This document shows, piece by piece, positions 18,908 to 28,544 of a stretch of 50,064 nt of DNA; the first letter of the stretch is position 1, and each line of letters begins with the position of its first letter. The notes under the pieces are model-generated. The model was given only the letters and a program-made list of their open reading frames with translations. It was not told where the DNA came from and searched no databases. The stretch is taken from assembly GCA_903970445.1 (NCBI GenBank), contig CAJCIP010000120.1:1-50064 (forward strand), in the 5' to 3' direction. Source of the stretch: Verrucomicrobia bacterium Tous-C9LFEB. Its GTDB lineage: Bacteria > Acidobacteriota > Terriglobia > Terriglobales > Acidobacteriaceae. The position numbers were made by a program, and so were the translations under genes.

Positions 18908-19984
18908 ATGCGGATCGTGCACGCGGTATATGGGATGGACATGGGCGGCATGGAGGTCCTGGTTGCGCAATTGTGTCGAGATCAGCGTGCCCGCGGCCAC
19001 CAGGTTAGCGTCTTTGCATATTCCTCGTTAGGAGTTTTGGGTAAGCAGCTGGTTGACGAGGGATTCGAGGTCTATGTTCCGGAGCAAGCGCACCCACTGC
19101 GAACCATCTTTCGCTACCTCTCTCGCTTCCGCAGCAGAAAGCCGGACGTTGTTCATTGCCATGGCGTCGCGCCGACGATTCAAGCAGCGATCGCAGCGAA
19201 AATCGCTCGGGTTCCTGTCATCCTATCCACGAGGCACCGGGTAGAGTTCTTTCCGTATGACCGGGCCTCGGAGCGGCAATACAACCTTGTATGTTGGCTC
19301 TGTAGCTGGATCACGGGCATTTGTCAGACGACTTGTAATCAACTGAGGGCCGGGCCCTGGGCTCGCAAAGACAGAATCGTCACCGTGTACAACGGCATGC
19401 AAGCCGTTCCGCGAAGCGACTACTCAGCTCTAGGCAAGAGTGGATTCACGGTTCTCTTCGTTGGGAGACTCATGCCGGAGAAGGGCTTGGACACCCTGAT
19501 CCGGGCGGTGGCTCTTGCAAGTGTGAAGCTCCCAGCAATCAAGCTCTGGATCGTCGGCGATGGGCGCATGCGCCGTGAGCTCGAAGAGCTTGTTCAACAG
19601 CTTGGCGCCGACACTCATGTGATCTTCTGGGGCCAGCACGTCGATACCGCGCCATTCTTTTCAGGCGCCGATGTCTTTACGATGTCTTCAATCAACGAAG
19701 GTCTTCCGCTTTCGCTTCTCCAGGCCATGAGTCTCGGTACGCCGGCAGTGACCACGGATGTGGATGGGATGGGCGAAGTGTTGCGGCTCACCGGAGGAGG
19801 ACTTCTAGTACCCCCAAAGGACCCGGAAGCTTTCGCAGAAGCCTTACTGACCCTCGCCTTAGACAAGAATATGCATGCGGCATGTTCGGCGAAAGCGCGA
19901 AAGGGTTTTGAAGATCACTTCACCTTTGAGCGAATGGCTGCAAACTACATGACGTTGTACGAGGGCGGTACCGTCGGCAGCTGA
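18908..19984 (+). CDS. Glycosyltransferase family 4, exosortase-system type
   Basis: A 358-residue GT-B enzyme opening with MRIVHAVYGMDMGGMEVLV, the start typical of the glycosyltransferases associated with PEP-CTERM/exosortase polysaccharide loci. Further motifs: DVVHCHGVAPTIQA, VLFVGRLMPEKGLDTLI, LWIVGDGRMRRELEEL and SSINEGLPLSLLQAMSLGTP, the last holding the Glu-Gly-x-x-x-x-x-x-x-Ala donor site. ATG 18908 is preceded by GGAG at about 18900. It is a single plus-strand gene between two minus-strand units, and converges with the 20108 gene. Confidence 0.88.
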   Translation: MRIVHAVYGMDMGGMEVLVAQLCRDQRARGHQVSVFAYSSLGVLGKQLVDEGFEVYVPEQAHPLRTIFRYLSRFRSRKPDVVHCHGVAPTIQAAIAAKIARVPVILSTRHRVEFFPYDRASERQYNLVCWLCSWITGICQTTCNQLRAGPWARKDRIVTVYNGMQAVPRSDYSALGKSGFTVLFVGRLMPEKGLDTLIRAVALASVKLPAIKLWIVGDGRMRRELEELVQQLGADTHVIFWGQHVDTAPFFSGADVFTMSSINEGLPLSLLQAMSLGTPAVTTDVDGMGEVLRLTGGGLLVPPKDPEAFAEALLTLALDKNMHAACSAKARKGFEDHFTFERMAANYMTLYEGGTVGS

Positions 19985-20107
19985 CGAAGCGTTCTGCGAT
20001 TGTCCAAAATAAGTGCAGTGGTCGTGGCCAGGACGAGGTACGCTTTCGTCATTGGCTATCCTCCGCATTCGCGCTCTTTACGATGCGTTTAGGGCGTTCC
20101 CTCATTT

Positions 20108-21274
20108 TCAGGCACCCACTTTCGTCTCGGTCGGCGACCAGATTTTCCAGAGTGGGCCACGCGTAAACAGAAACTTCCCAAAGCCCACGACAGCAGCAGC
20201 ATTCAGGGAGAGCAAGGCGCCTGCCGGTGTTCCGATCCGGTACAAGAAGGGGACCCGCACTCGCATGGAGAGAGCCGCAAGCAGCCAGAAAGCTATTTGC
20301 GCGATTGCGACAGCAAGATACAGGTTGGAGTGCCGGCCGATCAACAAAGAGGTGACTAGCGTTATGAGAAGTAAGTAGGGCACAAACAATCTGAGCACTT
20401 TGTGGGAAACAAATTGCAACAGGACTCGGTTGCGCGGGGACAGGGTCCAAGGCGCGATAGCAATCAATTGAAAGTTGCCCGCCAGCGTTCGGACTTTGCG
20501 TGAGAACTCACCGGAGATCTTGCTTGGCCACGTGTCATAAACGACCGCTGTTCGATCAATGACGCTGCGATATCCCTGGCGAATGATAGCGAGGGGTTGG
20601 TACATGTCGTCCAGGATGGTCCCCGCGGGAATCTCTGTAGCTACGCTCCTTCGTACCGCATAGAAGCCGCCGTATACCCCGACAGGCGAATCGAATCGAG
20701 CTTCACAGTTCCTGATCCACTGTTCATATCGCCAGTAAGCTCCGCTGATGACTGCAGCCGTTGCATCGTGATCGCCGGTCCGCAAAATGAGTTCGCCTGC
20801 TACGCAACCAACCGCAGGGTCCGAGAAGTTAGCGAGCAGGGCCGGAATCGCGCCCTCTGCAACGGTAGGTCGAATGTCGATGAACAAGAGGACTTCACCG
20901 GTTGCCGCGGCAACTCCTCTGTTCAATGCCGCAGCTTTCCCTACTTGCCCATGCAAGATAATCGCGCGACAACGCTGATCGTCAACTGCATTCAAAATGG
21001 TGTTCGTCGCATCCTTGGAACCGTCGGAAACAACGATGACTTCGTGAACCAACTCTGGATGAATGGAGAGCAGGTGCTCGAGCTTCCAGGGCAAGAGGCG
21101 TTCGCCGTTATGTACGGCCATGACGATGGAGACCGGTTTCTGCTGCGAAGAAAGCGGCCAGGTCTCCCTGCGCCAACTGCGTGGGAACGTACGCGCAAGC
21201 AACGCTATACAGAGTGGATATCCAGCGTACGTATAGAGGACGAGCGCCGCGGCAATCCAGAAAGCGAGTGTCAT
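20108..21274 (-). CDS. Membrane glycosyltransferase family 2 (processive-type)
   Basis: The start is ATG 21274, with GAGGAG seven bases upstream; upstream in-frame codons are rejected. The 388-residue product begins with a membrane segment ending YTYAGYPLCIALLART, then a GT2 catalytic domain (SIVMAVHNGE, IVVSDGSKDAT, LLFIDIRPTVAEGA replacing the usual DxD, and EARFDSPVGVYGGFYAVRR), and ends with three or four membrane segments. This layout is that of membrane GT2 enzymes that polymerise or extend cell-surface glycans. The second Asp motif is DIR rather than DAD, a small deviation. Confidence 0.82.
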   Translation of the reverse strand: MTLAFWIAAALVLYTYAGYPLCIALLARTFPRSWRRETWPLSSQQKPVSIVMAVHNGERLLPWKLEHLLSIHPELVHEVIVVSDGSKDATNTILNAVDDQRCRAIILHGQVGKAAALNRGVAAATGEVLLFIDIRPTVAEGAIPALLANFSDPAVGCVAGELILRTGDHDATAAVISGAYWRYEQWIRNCEARFDSPVGVYGGFYAVRRSVATEIPAGTILDDMYQPLAIIRQGYRSVIDRTAVVYDTWPSKISGEFSRKVRTLAGNFQLIAIAPWTLSPRNRVLLQFVSHKVLRLFVPYLLLITLVTSLLIGRHSNLYLAVAIAQIAFWLLAALSMRVRVPFLYRIGTPAGALLSLNAAAVVGFGKFLFTRGPLWKIWSPTETKVGA

Positions 21275-21498
21275 CGTGCGCTCCTCACTGCGCAGCAGAG
21301 GCATGACCGAGGCACGGCATGGAAACACTTCATAAAGTAGCGCCAAGCTCACAGGAGAAGAAGAGTAGAGACGAGGTCTTTGTTAAGATAGTCTTTTCGG
21401 CCCGAGGAGTGTGTGGCGGAAGTTGCATTGAGTACATCCCTTAGCAGTGCAAAACTACGGGAGATTCTAAGCGAACGTCGTTTCGCACGGGGAAGTAG

Positions 21499-22488
21499 AT
21501 GGCACGGTATCTCATTACAGGTATTGCCGGCTTTATTGGTTCCACGCTCGCGCGGTCACTCGTGACGCAGGGCCATCAAGTCAGTGGAATCGATAACCTT
21601 TCGACCGGCAGCATGGACAATCTCGCTGACATACAGTCGTCTATTTTCTTCAAGAAGGCTGACATTCGAGACGTTGATGCGATTCGTCCGATGTTTGAGG
21701 GCGTTGATTTCGTGTCACACCAAGCAGCGATGGCTTCGGTGCCAAGGTCAGTTGAGGATCCAATCACTTCTCACGAATCGAACATCAACGGAACTCTCAA
21801 CGTCCTGCTCGCAGCGCGAGATGCCGGCGTGCGACGGCTTGTGTACGCAGCCTCTTCGTCAGCTTACGGAGATCAACCGACACAACCGAAACACGAACAG
21901 ATGATTCCGCAGCCGTTATCGCCCTATGCAGTTCAGAAGCTCACAGGTGAGTACTACATTCAGGCCTTCTGCCGCGTGTATGGTATGGAGGCTGTGTGCC
22001 TGCGGTACTTCAATATCTTTGGGCCGCGCCAGGCCGCCGATTCGCCATACTCTGGAGTCATCGCTCAATTTGTGTACAAGATGCTCGCGGGCGTCACGCC
22101 CACAATCCATGGCGACGGCATGAACAGCCGTGATTTTACGTTTGTGGAGAATGCGGTCCAAGCGAACCTTTTGGCCTGTGGTGCAGCAAGTGAGTTCGCT
22201 GACGGCCGCGTATATAACGTCGGAACAGGGGAAAGCCACACGATCCTGGAACTCTACTCCGCGCTTGCGGAACTGCTCGGCTTTAACGCTGAAGCAAAGT
22301 TCGGCATAGCGCGCGCGGGTGACGTACAACACTCGCTCGCCTCCATCGATCGCGCTCGCACCGAGCTTGGCTATGCCCCCACCACAGGCTTTTTCCAAGG
22401 CCTGAAGCAGACGGTGGATTGGTATGTCGAGAACGCATCTACGCCTGAGCTGGCACTCAACGCGAATAAGGAATACTCCTCTTACTGA
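21499..22488 (+). CDS. NAD-dependent nucleotide-sugar epimerase (UDP-hexose / UDP-HexNAc 4-epimerase type)
   Basis: A 329-residue extended short-chain dehydrogenase. The NAD site is ITGIAGFIGSTLARSL (Gly8, Gly11, Gly14), followed by DNLSTG; the catalytic pair Tyr143 and Lys147 lies in SPYAVQKLTGEYY, with Ser-rich AASSSAYGD before it, and the substrate side has NIFGPRQAADSPYSGVI. The pattern is closest to UDP-GlcNAc/UDP-glucose 4-epimerases of the WbpP/GalE branch, which supply sugar donors for surface polysaccharide. The ATG at 21499 is preceded by GGGGAAG. Its stop overlaps the stop of the convergent sugar transferase gene by 7 bases. Confidence 0.85.
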   Translation: MARYLITGIAGFIGSTLARSLVTQGHQVSGIDNLSTGSMDNLADIQSSIFFKKADIRDVDAIRPMFEGVDFVSHQAAMASVPRSVEDPITSHESNINGTLNVLLAARDAGVRRLVYAASSSAYGDQPTQPKHEQMIPQPLSPYAVQKLTGEYYIQAFCRVYGMEAVCLRYFNIFGPRQAADSPYSGVIAQFVYKMLAGVTPTIHGDGMNSRDFTFVENAVQANLLACGAASEFADGRVYNVGTGESHTILELYSALAELLGFNAEAKFGIARAGDVQHSLASIDRARTELGYAPTTGFFQGLKQTVDWYVENASTPELALNANKEYSSY

Positions 22489-23864
22489 GCTCCGCGCCTG
22501 CGGACTATCGTCTTGACGGTTTCAAACATGATCAAGAGATCCAGCCCCAACGACATGTGCTTGATGTAGTAGAGATCGTACTGGAGCTTTTCTTTCATTT
22601 CTTCCAGTGTGGCGCCGTATCCGTAGCGAATCTGCGCCCACCCTGTCAGACCCGGCCGAATCAGATGTCTCAGGTCGTAGAAGGGAAGCTGTTCCGCGAG
22701 CATCGAGGTAAACTCCGGGCGCTCAGGCCGGGGTCCTACAAAGCCCATATCACCTTTGAGAACATTCCAAAGTTGAGGGATTTCGTCGATGCGCGTCTTG
22801 CGCATGAACATACCTACCTTTGTGACGCGAGGGTCGTTCTTCGTCGCCCAGCGGGCACCTGCTGACTCGGCATCAATGAACATGGAACGGAATTTGTACA
22901 CCTCGAAGTTCTTGCCGCCCATGCCGACTCGTGTTTGGCTGAAGAAGATCGGGCCCTTCGACGAGATCCTCACCAAGAACACAACGAAAGGAAAGAGCGG
23001 CAGGAACAGCAGAAGTCCGACACCGGCAACGAACGTCGAGACGACCTGTCGTGCCAGCTGGTAATGTTTCTTCAAGCGAAAGCCTTCGCTGTAAAGAAGG
23101 TTTGTCGGTCGAAGCCCGTCAAGATGGATCTTTCCAGAAAGCCGCTCCATCAACGTGCCAGCTTCCTCCACTTTGATTCCGCGGAAGCGAAGATAAAGCA
23201 GATCTTCAGCGGGCAGCTCGCCACGTTGCGCGTCCATGGCGACGATCACTCGTGATACGCGATTGGAAGCTTTACCGAGTGCCCGCAGTTTGGCAACCCA
23301 GATCTCTCTGCGTTCCTGCGGACTTCCGCCTAAGGGCCGCCAGTCGACCACTTCCATGCCGACGTCTCTACGGGAACGAATCGTGTCCACGATCGACTTC
23401 GCGTACTCTCCGCCTCCCAGCACATAGACCCGTTCTCGGAAGAGTGGCTGCGACACAATCCACTCGTAGGCGCGGCGCCAGAAAATCAGGGCAGGCGCAA
23501 GAAATGCGTAGCCGATCGCGTAGACATGACCATCGGTGATCAGGAAGGGAGGGAAGTAGAAAATGACTGCGGAAACGATGAAGCATCCGAATCCCAAAAC
23601 AAGAAGGATTCTGGTGTAAATCTCCTGGCGGGTTTGAACAATTTGCGGTTCGTAGAGATCGAAATAGTACGAAAACATCACGCTCAAAGCTGTTACCGCA
23701 GCGATCTTCAGCCAACCGTATTCGTAGCCCAAGGCAATGCCAGCATTCAAAGAGCCCAAGCTGATAAAGGTAGCCGCGACGAAACAACTCCCAACCAGGA
23801 TCGCTTCGCACAGCAGCAGCAGTACAGTGCGAGTCGGATAGTAGACATTGAGGAAACGTATCAT
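22482..23864 (-). CDS. Exopolysaccharide priming sugar transferase (polyprenyl glycosylphosphotransferase), exosortase-associated
   Basis: A 460-residue protein with four or five N-terminal membrane segments, a central nucleotide-binding-like domain (VYVLGGGEYAKSIVDTI) and a C-terminal bacterial sugar transferase domain: GPIFFSQTRVGMGGKNFEVYKFRSM, TRIDEIPQLWNVLKGDMGFVGPRPERPEF and LIRPGLTGWAQI are its diagnostic blocks (key residues Lys-Phe-Arg-Ser-Met, Asp-Glu-x-Pro-Gln, Gly-Pro-Arg-Pro). It transfers a sugar phosphate from UDP-sugar to undecaprenyl phosphate, the first step of repeat-unit assembly. It is the last gene of the minus-strand export operon, 12 bases after the tyrosine kinase gene. 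Confidence 0.92.
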   Translation of the reverse strand: MIRFLNVYYPTRTVLLLLCEAILVGSCFVAATFISLGSLNAGIALGYEYGWLKIAAVTALSVMFSYYFDLYEPQIVQTRQEIYTRILLVLGFGCFIVSAVIFYFPPFLITDGHVYAIGYAFLAPALIFWRRAYEWIVSQPLFRERVYVLGGGEYAKSIVDTIRSRRDVGMEVVDWRPLGGSPQERREIWVAKLRALGKASNRVSRVIVAMDAQRGELPAEDLLYLRFRGIKVEEAGTLMERLSGKIHLDGLRPTNLLYSEGFRLKKHYQLARQVVSTFVAGVGLLLFLPLFPFVVFLVRISSKGPIFFSQTRVGMGGKNFEVYKFRSMFIDAESAGARWATKNDPRVTKVGMFMRKTRIDEIPQLWNVLKGDMGFVGPRPERPEFTSMLAEQLPFYDLRHLIRPGLTGWAQIRYGYGATLEEMKEKLQYDLYYIKHMSLGLDLLIMFETVKTIVRRRGAQ

Positions 23865-23876
23865 CGTGGGTCGTGG

Positions 23877-24836
23877 CTACTCATCCAGACTTTCGTAGCC
23901 CTGGTACCCGTAGTGGCCTTCGTTAGGCGCAAACTCGCTGACGGCATTCAGGACGACGCCCAGCAGCTTTGCCGACTTTAGTTCCCGCAGCGCGCGCTGC
24001 GCCGTCTCGAACTTCGTCTCACCACCGCGAACTACCAGCAGCGCACTGTCGCAAGCTCGAGCGAGGTTGACGCCGTCGGAAACGATGTTCACTGGCGAGG
24101 AGTCCACGATAATCCAGTCGAAATCGTCTGAGATGGCGCGAATGAGTTCTGGAAAGCGCGGACTTCCCGAGAGTTCGGCGGCTCGATCTCCCGCGTGGCC
24201 GCAAGAGCAGAAGGTCAGGTTGGAAAGGCCTGGAGGCAGGGGCTCCCCGCCCTCGAGTACTTGCCCACGTTGGAAGATGCTACCGGCGTCAGCCTTTCCG
24301 TTCAGGTATTCGGCGAGTCCGACTTCATTCGGGCAACCGAGCACCTTGTGTAGTGTGCCACGACGCATATCTCCGTCAATCAGTAACACCCGCGCGGTCT
24401 TATGCCGTGCAAGCGTTACCGCGAGGTTGGAAGCTACAAAGCTCTTGCCTTCGCCTGCATGCCCGCTCCCGACGTAGATCGAGGTCAACGGCTGAGCGTG
24501 TCGCAGGCCCGTCAACTTCGAGCGGAGACTTCGGAACTGCTCGATCTTGCCGCCGCGCGATTGCATTGCCGGCAGCCTGTCTAAGTCGGGCTTCCAGGTC
24601 TGCAGATTGGCTGTGTGCAGTGCTCGAGAAAAATTCAGCCTGACGTCGGATGCCTCGTTCTCGGGCGAGTCTAACGCCACGGGTGGAGGATCGACCACAT
24701 CCACCGCTACCGAGTGTTCCTGGCTCTGCCGCATAGGCGCGACGGCGGCACTTTCCTGCTTGCCGGTCTGGCTGCGCTCGTCTTGAGCAGCCTTCTCTTG
24801 TTCAGCCCGAAGTAGTGCCTCATAAATCTTGCTCAT
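23877..24836 (-). CDS. Exopolysaccharide tyrosine autokinase (BY-kinase, CpsD/CapB type)
   Basis: A 319-residue cytoplasmic ATPase with SKIYEALLRA at its N-terminus, typical for exosortase-associated kinases. Walker A is GSGHAGEGKS (residues 123-132), Walker A' is LLIDGDMRR (151-159) and Walker B lies in DWIIVDSSPV. The last residues hold a small tyrosine cluster (Tyr309, Tyr311, Tyr314), the usual autophosphorylation site. BY-kinases pair with a Wzz-type chain-length protein and control polymer length and export; that partner is encoded two genes upstream (25702). Start overlaps the preceding ATPase gene stop by 4 bases. Confidence 0.9.
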   Translation of the reverse strand: MSKIYEALLRAEQEKAAQDERSQTGKQESAAVAPMRQSQEHSVAVDVVDPPPVALDSPENEASDVRLNFSRALHTANLQTWKPDLDRLPAMQSRGGKIEQFRSLRSKLTGLRHAQPLTSIYVGSGHAGEGKSFVASNLAVTLARHKTARVLLIDGDMRRGTLHKVLGCPNEVGLAEYLNGKADAGSIFQRGQVLEGGEPLPPGLSNLTFCSCGHAGDRAAELSGSPRFPELIRAISDDFDWIIVDSSPVNIVSDGVNLARACDSALLVVRGGETKFETAQRALRELKSAKLLGVVLNAVSEFAPNEGHYGYQGYESLDE

Positions 24837-25699
24837 GGCTCTTTATCCGAGTGCGAATACGCTTTGGGTGCTGAGGAGAAGAGGACGGACGGCGTGCCCA
24901 GGTCGAGATCCTGGATGACGTCTCCAAGCATTGCCGCAGGTATCTGACGTGAGTCTGCGACATAGGCGGAGATCAAGGCATGTTCGCAAATGACATTGAT
25001 CACACGCGGTATACCCCGGCTGGCCCTGTAAATCTCCGTCACTGCCTCGGGCAGAAAGATAAGCTCGCTCGTGCCGGCCAGGCGGAGACGCTCAGCGATG
25101 TACTCACCCGTTTGTGGTTCGGTAAGTGCTTCGGTTCTTGCCCAGACTGCGACTCGCTGGCGGAGCTGTCGCAGATTCGGCTGCCGAAGCATCTCCTCTA
25201 ATTCGGGTTGCCCTGACAGAATAATCTGGACCAGCTTCTCGGATGATGTTTCCAAGTTCGTAAGCAGACGGATCTCTTCGAGCAACTCAGCGGTAAGGTT
25301 CTGCGCTTCGTCGATGATGATGACGCATGTTTCGTTTCGCCGAAACTTGTCAATAAGCCAGCGGTTCAGCTGGATGAGCATTGTCGACTTCGTGCGACTC
25401 TCCGGTGTAATCCCGAAGTCGGCCAGAATGAACTCGAGAAGTTCGAGCACCTCAAGACGCGGGTTGAAGATGAACGCACTGTGGACCGTACGCTGGTCCA
25501 GCGACATCAGTGCACGCCGCAAGATGGTCGTCTTGCCAGTGCCCACCTCTCCGGAGAGAACCATGAACCCGACGCGGTACGAAATGCCATACTGCACCTT
25601 CGCCAACGCTTCCCTCGTATGCGGAAGCATGTAGAGGAATCGGGGGTCCGGGCTGGTCGTGAACGGATTGCTTTGCAGCTTGAAAAAGTTTTTATACAT
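24833..25699 (-). CDS. AAA ATPase of the exosortase/PEP-CTERM system (ExeA/GspA-like)
   Basis: A 288-residue AAA protein. It opens with YKNFFKLQSNPFTTSPDPRFLY, the typical start of this ExeA/GspA-like group (key residues Phe-x-x-x-x-x-Pro-Phe and Pro-Asp-Pro). Walker A is SGEVGTGKTT (about residues 49-58) and Walker B is CVIIIDEAQNL. The ATG at 25699 follows the stop of the chain-length gene by 2 bases; a TTG two codons upstream is less likely. Proteins of this type occur in nearly all exosortase-linked polysaccharide operons and are thought to power secretion or assembly; a direct role is not proven. Confidence 0.9.
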   Translation of the reverse strand: MYKNFFKLQSNPFTTSPDPRFLYMLPHTREALAKVQYGISYRVGFMVLSGEVGTGKTTILRRALMSLDQRTVHSAFIFNPRLEVLELLEFILADFGITPESRTKSTMLIQLNRWLIDKFRRNETCVIIIDEAQNLTAELLEEIRLLTNLETSSEKLVQIILSGQPELEEMLRQPNLRQLRQRVAVWARTEALTEPQTGEYIAERLRLAGTSELIFLPEAVTEIYRASRGIPRVINVICEHALISAYVADSRQIPAAMLGDVIQDLDLGTPSVLFSSAPKAYSHSDKEP

Positions 25700-25701
25700 G
25701 G

Positions 25702-27249
25702 TCAAGCCTGCGCGTCCGCAAGAGAACGGTCGTTGCGCTTCTTTTTCTCTCGTTTCTCATTCCTTGCGTCCACGGCGTCACCAACGGGATCTTTCAGAGT
25801 AATGATCCCCAGAGTCGGCAACTTCGTGAACGTCCAGATATCCTGTTCGGTCCGCAGTGCGGTGTTGCGGTATTCCAGAAACGCGGTAATCAGCAGGCCG
25901 ACCGCAAGCCCAGCCGCGAAGCCTCCGCCCGCAAATACGCTTCGCTTTGGGAAGGTTGGATCCTCCGGCAGGTTCGCCTTGTCCATCACGCGGAATTGCT
26001 CTCCCTCTTGCCTTAGTTCGAGATCCGCTGCCATCTTGGAATCGTTCCGCTTGGTAAGCAGTGCGTCGTAGAACGTCTTCGCCGTGTCGTAGTCGCGGGT
26101 GAGTTGTTTGAATTCCGCTTCTACCTGCGGGCTGGACTGGATGCGGTCCTGATACGTTCGCACTGACTCCTGGAGTTCGGCCTGTTCATGGGTTTTCGCG
26201 GCAATGGCGAGATCCGCAGCCTTGAGCTGCGCTCTCAGTTGCTGAACGGCGAGAGGGTTGATGGACGCTCCTCCCGCAGATGTACTGCCTGCGGGAACTG
26301 TCGCCGGCATCGACGCGACCTGTTGTCGCAATGCGGCGATTCTTTTGCGCAGCGCGATCAGATCGGGGTAATCGGCTGTGTAGTGTGCCGCCACATCCGT
26401 TTCTTCATTCTGCAAGGTTTGCAGCTCGGTTTCCTTGGCAGCGCGTTGGGCGTTCGGCACTGACGAGATCGTAGCTGTAGATCCGGACCCGGTGCTGAGA
26501 CTGCCGGATGAAATCTGCGAAAGCATGGTCTGCATGTAAGTGCGATCTTGTTCCATGCGCGCGAGCGCCTGATTGGCAGCTTCTAACTGTGTGTTCAAGC
26601 TGGTCAGCATATTCATGTTCGCTGACTCGTCTCCGGGCAGTTTCCCGAAGTGCTCGCGCTGGAACGCTGCTAGTTTTGCGTCCTGATCGTCCAGGGAACG
26701 TTTCGCATCGTCCAACTGTCCTTTGATGAAGTCCGAAGTGCCCTCGGCCGAAGCTTCCCGCGCACGCGCATTTTCATTCAAGAACAGCGATGTGACCTCG
26801 CCGCACACCAACTGTGCCGTGTGGGGATCGCTTGATGTAAACAGGATGAAGAAGCCAGGCAAGCCGCCCGCACCCGTAATCGAAGGAATGGACTTGATCT
26901 CGATGGACTTCCGGGTCGCTTCGATCCGGTCATCCATCGACATGTGCTGATTGGCGTAGAGATTGAACTTCTCGATGATCGGCTGCAGGCGCGAACGGCT
27001 GAGCATCTGCTCTTTCATCGAAGCGACGCGACTGTCCAGATCAGAGCTCACAATCGCCTTGACGTACTCATCCGGAACCTTCTGCCGATCGATGAGTACC
27101 AGCGTTTGCGATGTGTAGCGAGGAGGGAGGAAGGTGGACCAGACAACTGCCGCTATCGGAAAGATCACGAGCGGAATGAGGATTAACCACTTCCTTCTCT
27201 TCAGAATCTGAAGATAATCGGCGACCTCGAGCTTTCTATGTCCCAGCAT
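25702..27249 (-). CDS. Polysaccharide chain-length determinant (Wzz/GNVR family), exosortase-associated
   Basis: A 515-residue inner-membrane protein. One membrane segment lies near residues 20-40 after the start LGHRKLEVADYLQILKRRKW, a second near residues 440-460 (FAGGGFAAGLAVGLLITAFL). Between them is a long periplasmic, coiled-coil-rich domain with RYTSQTLVLIDRQKVPDEYV near the beginning and EAEFKQLTRDYDTAKTFYDAL near the end; the second block is the GNVR-type motif region. The cytoplasmic tail is Lys/Arg-rich. It sets polymer length together with the BY-kinase. It lies 11 bases after the outer-membrane protein gene. Confidence 0.9.
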   Translation of the reverse strand: MLGHRKLEVADYLQILKRRKWLILIPLVIFPIAAVVWSTFLPPRYTSQTLVLIDRQKVPDEYVKAIVSSDLDSRVASMKEQMLSRSRLQPIIEKFNLYANQHMSMDDRIEATRKSIEIKSIPSITGAGGLPGFFILFTSSDPHTAQLVCGEVTSLFLNENARAREASAEGTSDFIKGQLDDAKRSLDDQDAKLAAFQREHFGKLPGDESANMNMLTSLNTQLEAANQALARMEQDRTYMQTMLSQISSGSLSTGSGSTATISSVPNAQRAAKETELQTLQNEETDVAAHYTADYPDLIALRKRIAALRQQVASMPATVPAGSTSAGGASINPLAVQQLRAQLKAADLAIAAKTHEQAELQESVRTYQDRIQSSPQVEAEFKQLTRDYDTAKTFYDALLTKRNDSKMAADLELRQEGEQFRVMDKANLPEDPTFPKRSVFAGGGFAAGLAVGLLITAFLEYRNTALRTEQDIWTFTKLPTLGIITLKDPVGDAVDARNEKREKKKRNDRSLADAQA

Positions 27250-27260
27250 CAGATTCCTCT

Positions 27261-28544
27261 CTAGTGACCCAGTACGATCGGCCGCATGGGAGAGTACGTA
27301 AGGCCAAATCCTAGGGTTTGCGTGGTTCCGTGAAATGCATTCACAGCAAGCGTGCTGTTGGCATTGGTCTGCCGTTGCAAGTTGTAGCTTGCATATGCCG
27401 AAATCTTCCTGGTGATCGATCTCGAAAGCTGTGCTCCGGTGCCGAGCGAGTTCGTTGAGGTTTCCGGGCCAGCCGCAAGCGGCAATGAAGAGAACTGATT
27501 GTAAGAAGCATTGGCGGAAAACCCGGTGTACCGACCCAGCGATCGACTGTAGCTGGCACTGAGTGAGTTTGACGTGCCGGTCGTTGTAACGCCTTGCCCG
27601 CTGTTTACGCCGCGTGAAAACGAGACGCCCAGGCCGCCCTTCCCAAGCTGGTAATTCAAACTGGCCGACGCCGCAACGCTCAACGTTGAACCTGAGTTCG
27701 CCGTGCTCGATAACTGAGGACCAACGGAAGCGTTGGAAGTAAGCCGTGCCGTGAACTGCCTCGTGACCGACACAAAGAAACTCTGCGTGTCATAGGCAAG
27801 CGTGTACTCAGGATATGTGCTTCGAGAAAAGGAATAGTTCGCAGCATAGGAAGACCTCGCACTCAAGTTGTGTGAAAGGCCGACGCTTCCCGACACCTGG
27901 TTCGTCTCCACTCCACCCGCATCGCTGCCAGGAAACCGAATGATGGACGAAGACCCACTGCCGAAGATAGATGTTCGATTCGTAAGGCTGCGGCTCAATG
28001 TACCTGTGACGGTATTTGTGACGCGGGGACCGTAGTTCGAGTACAGGCCGCCTTCGTCTCCCTGAAGCACCTGAACTGGGCTCACACCCTGGTCGCCGAG
28101 ACCCGGAATCCCTGACAGTCCGCTGACCGGTGAATTCGGCAGGTAGCTGACCGAGTCCGAAGCCACACCACTCCATCTGCCAAGAACAAAGACCTGGGAT
28201 GCTGCGAGATTATGAAAGAAGCTGCCCGGCTGGTTCGATGTGGCGAAGAGGTAACCCCCCGAATAGACGAGACTGAACGGCGAACTGCGGCTCGACGAAA
28301 GATAAGCTAGGTCGCCTGAAACGTTGGTCGATTCGTATGTCTGGTTGCTGCCGTTGTAGCCCAGAGCAACGCTTTCTGAAGCACTTGCCGCGTAGGTGAG
28401 AGTTCCTCCTACACTGGGCAGCCGAAAGCCGGGCGACTCAGGCGCAGGTGTGTACGCGGGGATGTCTTGCGCGCCGCTTGTTGGCACCATGGTGAGAGCT
28501 CCCATCAACGTGAGCAGGAATCGTATTGAGTGGCTGCGGATCAT
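27261..28544 (-). CDS. Outer-membrane beta-barrel protein of the exopolysaccharide export operon
   Basis: A 427-residue protein with a signal peptide (residues 1-25, ending near SGAQDI) and a Ser/Thr/Asn/Gly-rich body built of alternating polar and aromatic strands, such as SLVYSGGYLFAT, SYAANYSFSRSTY and GFSANASYNQFS. The pattern is that of an outer-membrane beta-barrel. Its place between the Wza-like export protein (4-base overlap) and the chain-length protein matches the PEP-CTERM-associated outer-membrane protein of other exosortase loci. It would form or support the export channel; no direct functional motif is visible. Confidence 0.75.
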   Translation of the reverse strand: MIRSHSIRFLLTLMGALTMVPTSGAQDIPAYTPAPESPGFRLPSVGGTLTYAASASESVALGYNGSNQTYESTNVSGDLAYLSSSRSSPFSLVYSGGYLFATSNQPGSFFHNLAASQVFVLGRWSGVASDSVSYLPNSPVSGLSGIPGLGDQGVSPVQVLQGDEGGLYSNYGPRVTNTVTGTLSRSLTNRTSIFGSGSSSIIRFPGSDAGGVETNQVSGSVGLSHNLSARSSYAANYSFSRSTYPEYTLAYDTQSFFVSVTRQFTARLTSNASVGPQLSSTANSGSTLSVAASASLNYQLGKGGLGVSFSRGVNSGQGVTTTGTSNSLSASYSRSLGRYTGFSANASYNQFSSLPLAAGPETSTNSLGTGAQLSRSITRKISAYASYNLQRQTNANSTLAVNAFHGTTQTLGFGLTYSPMRPIVLGH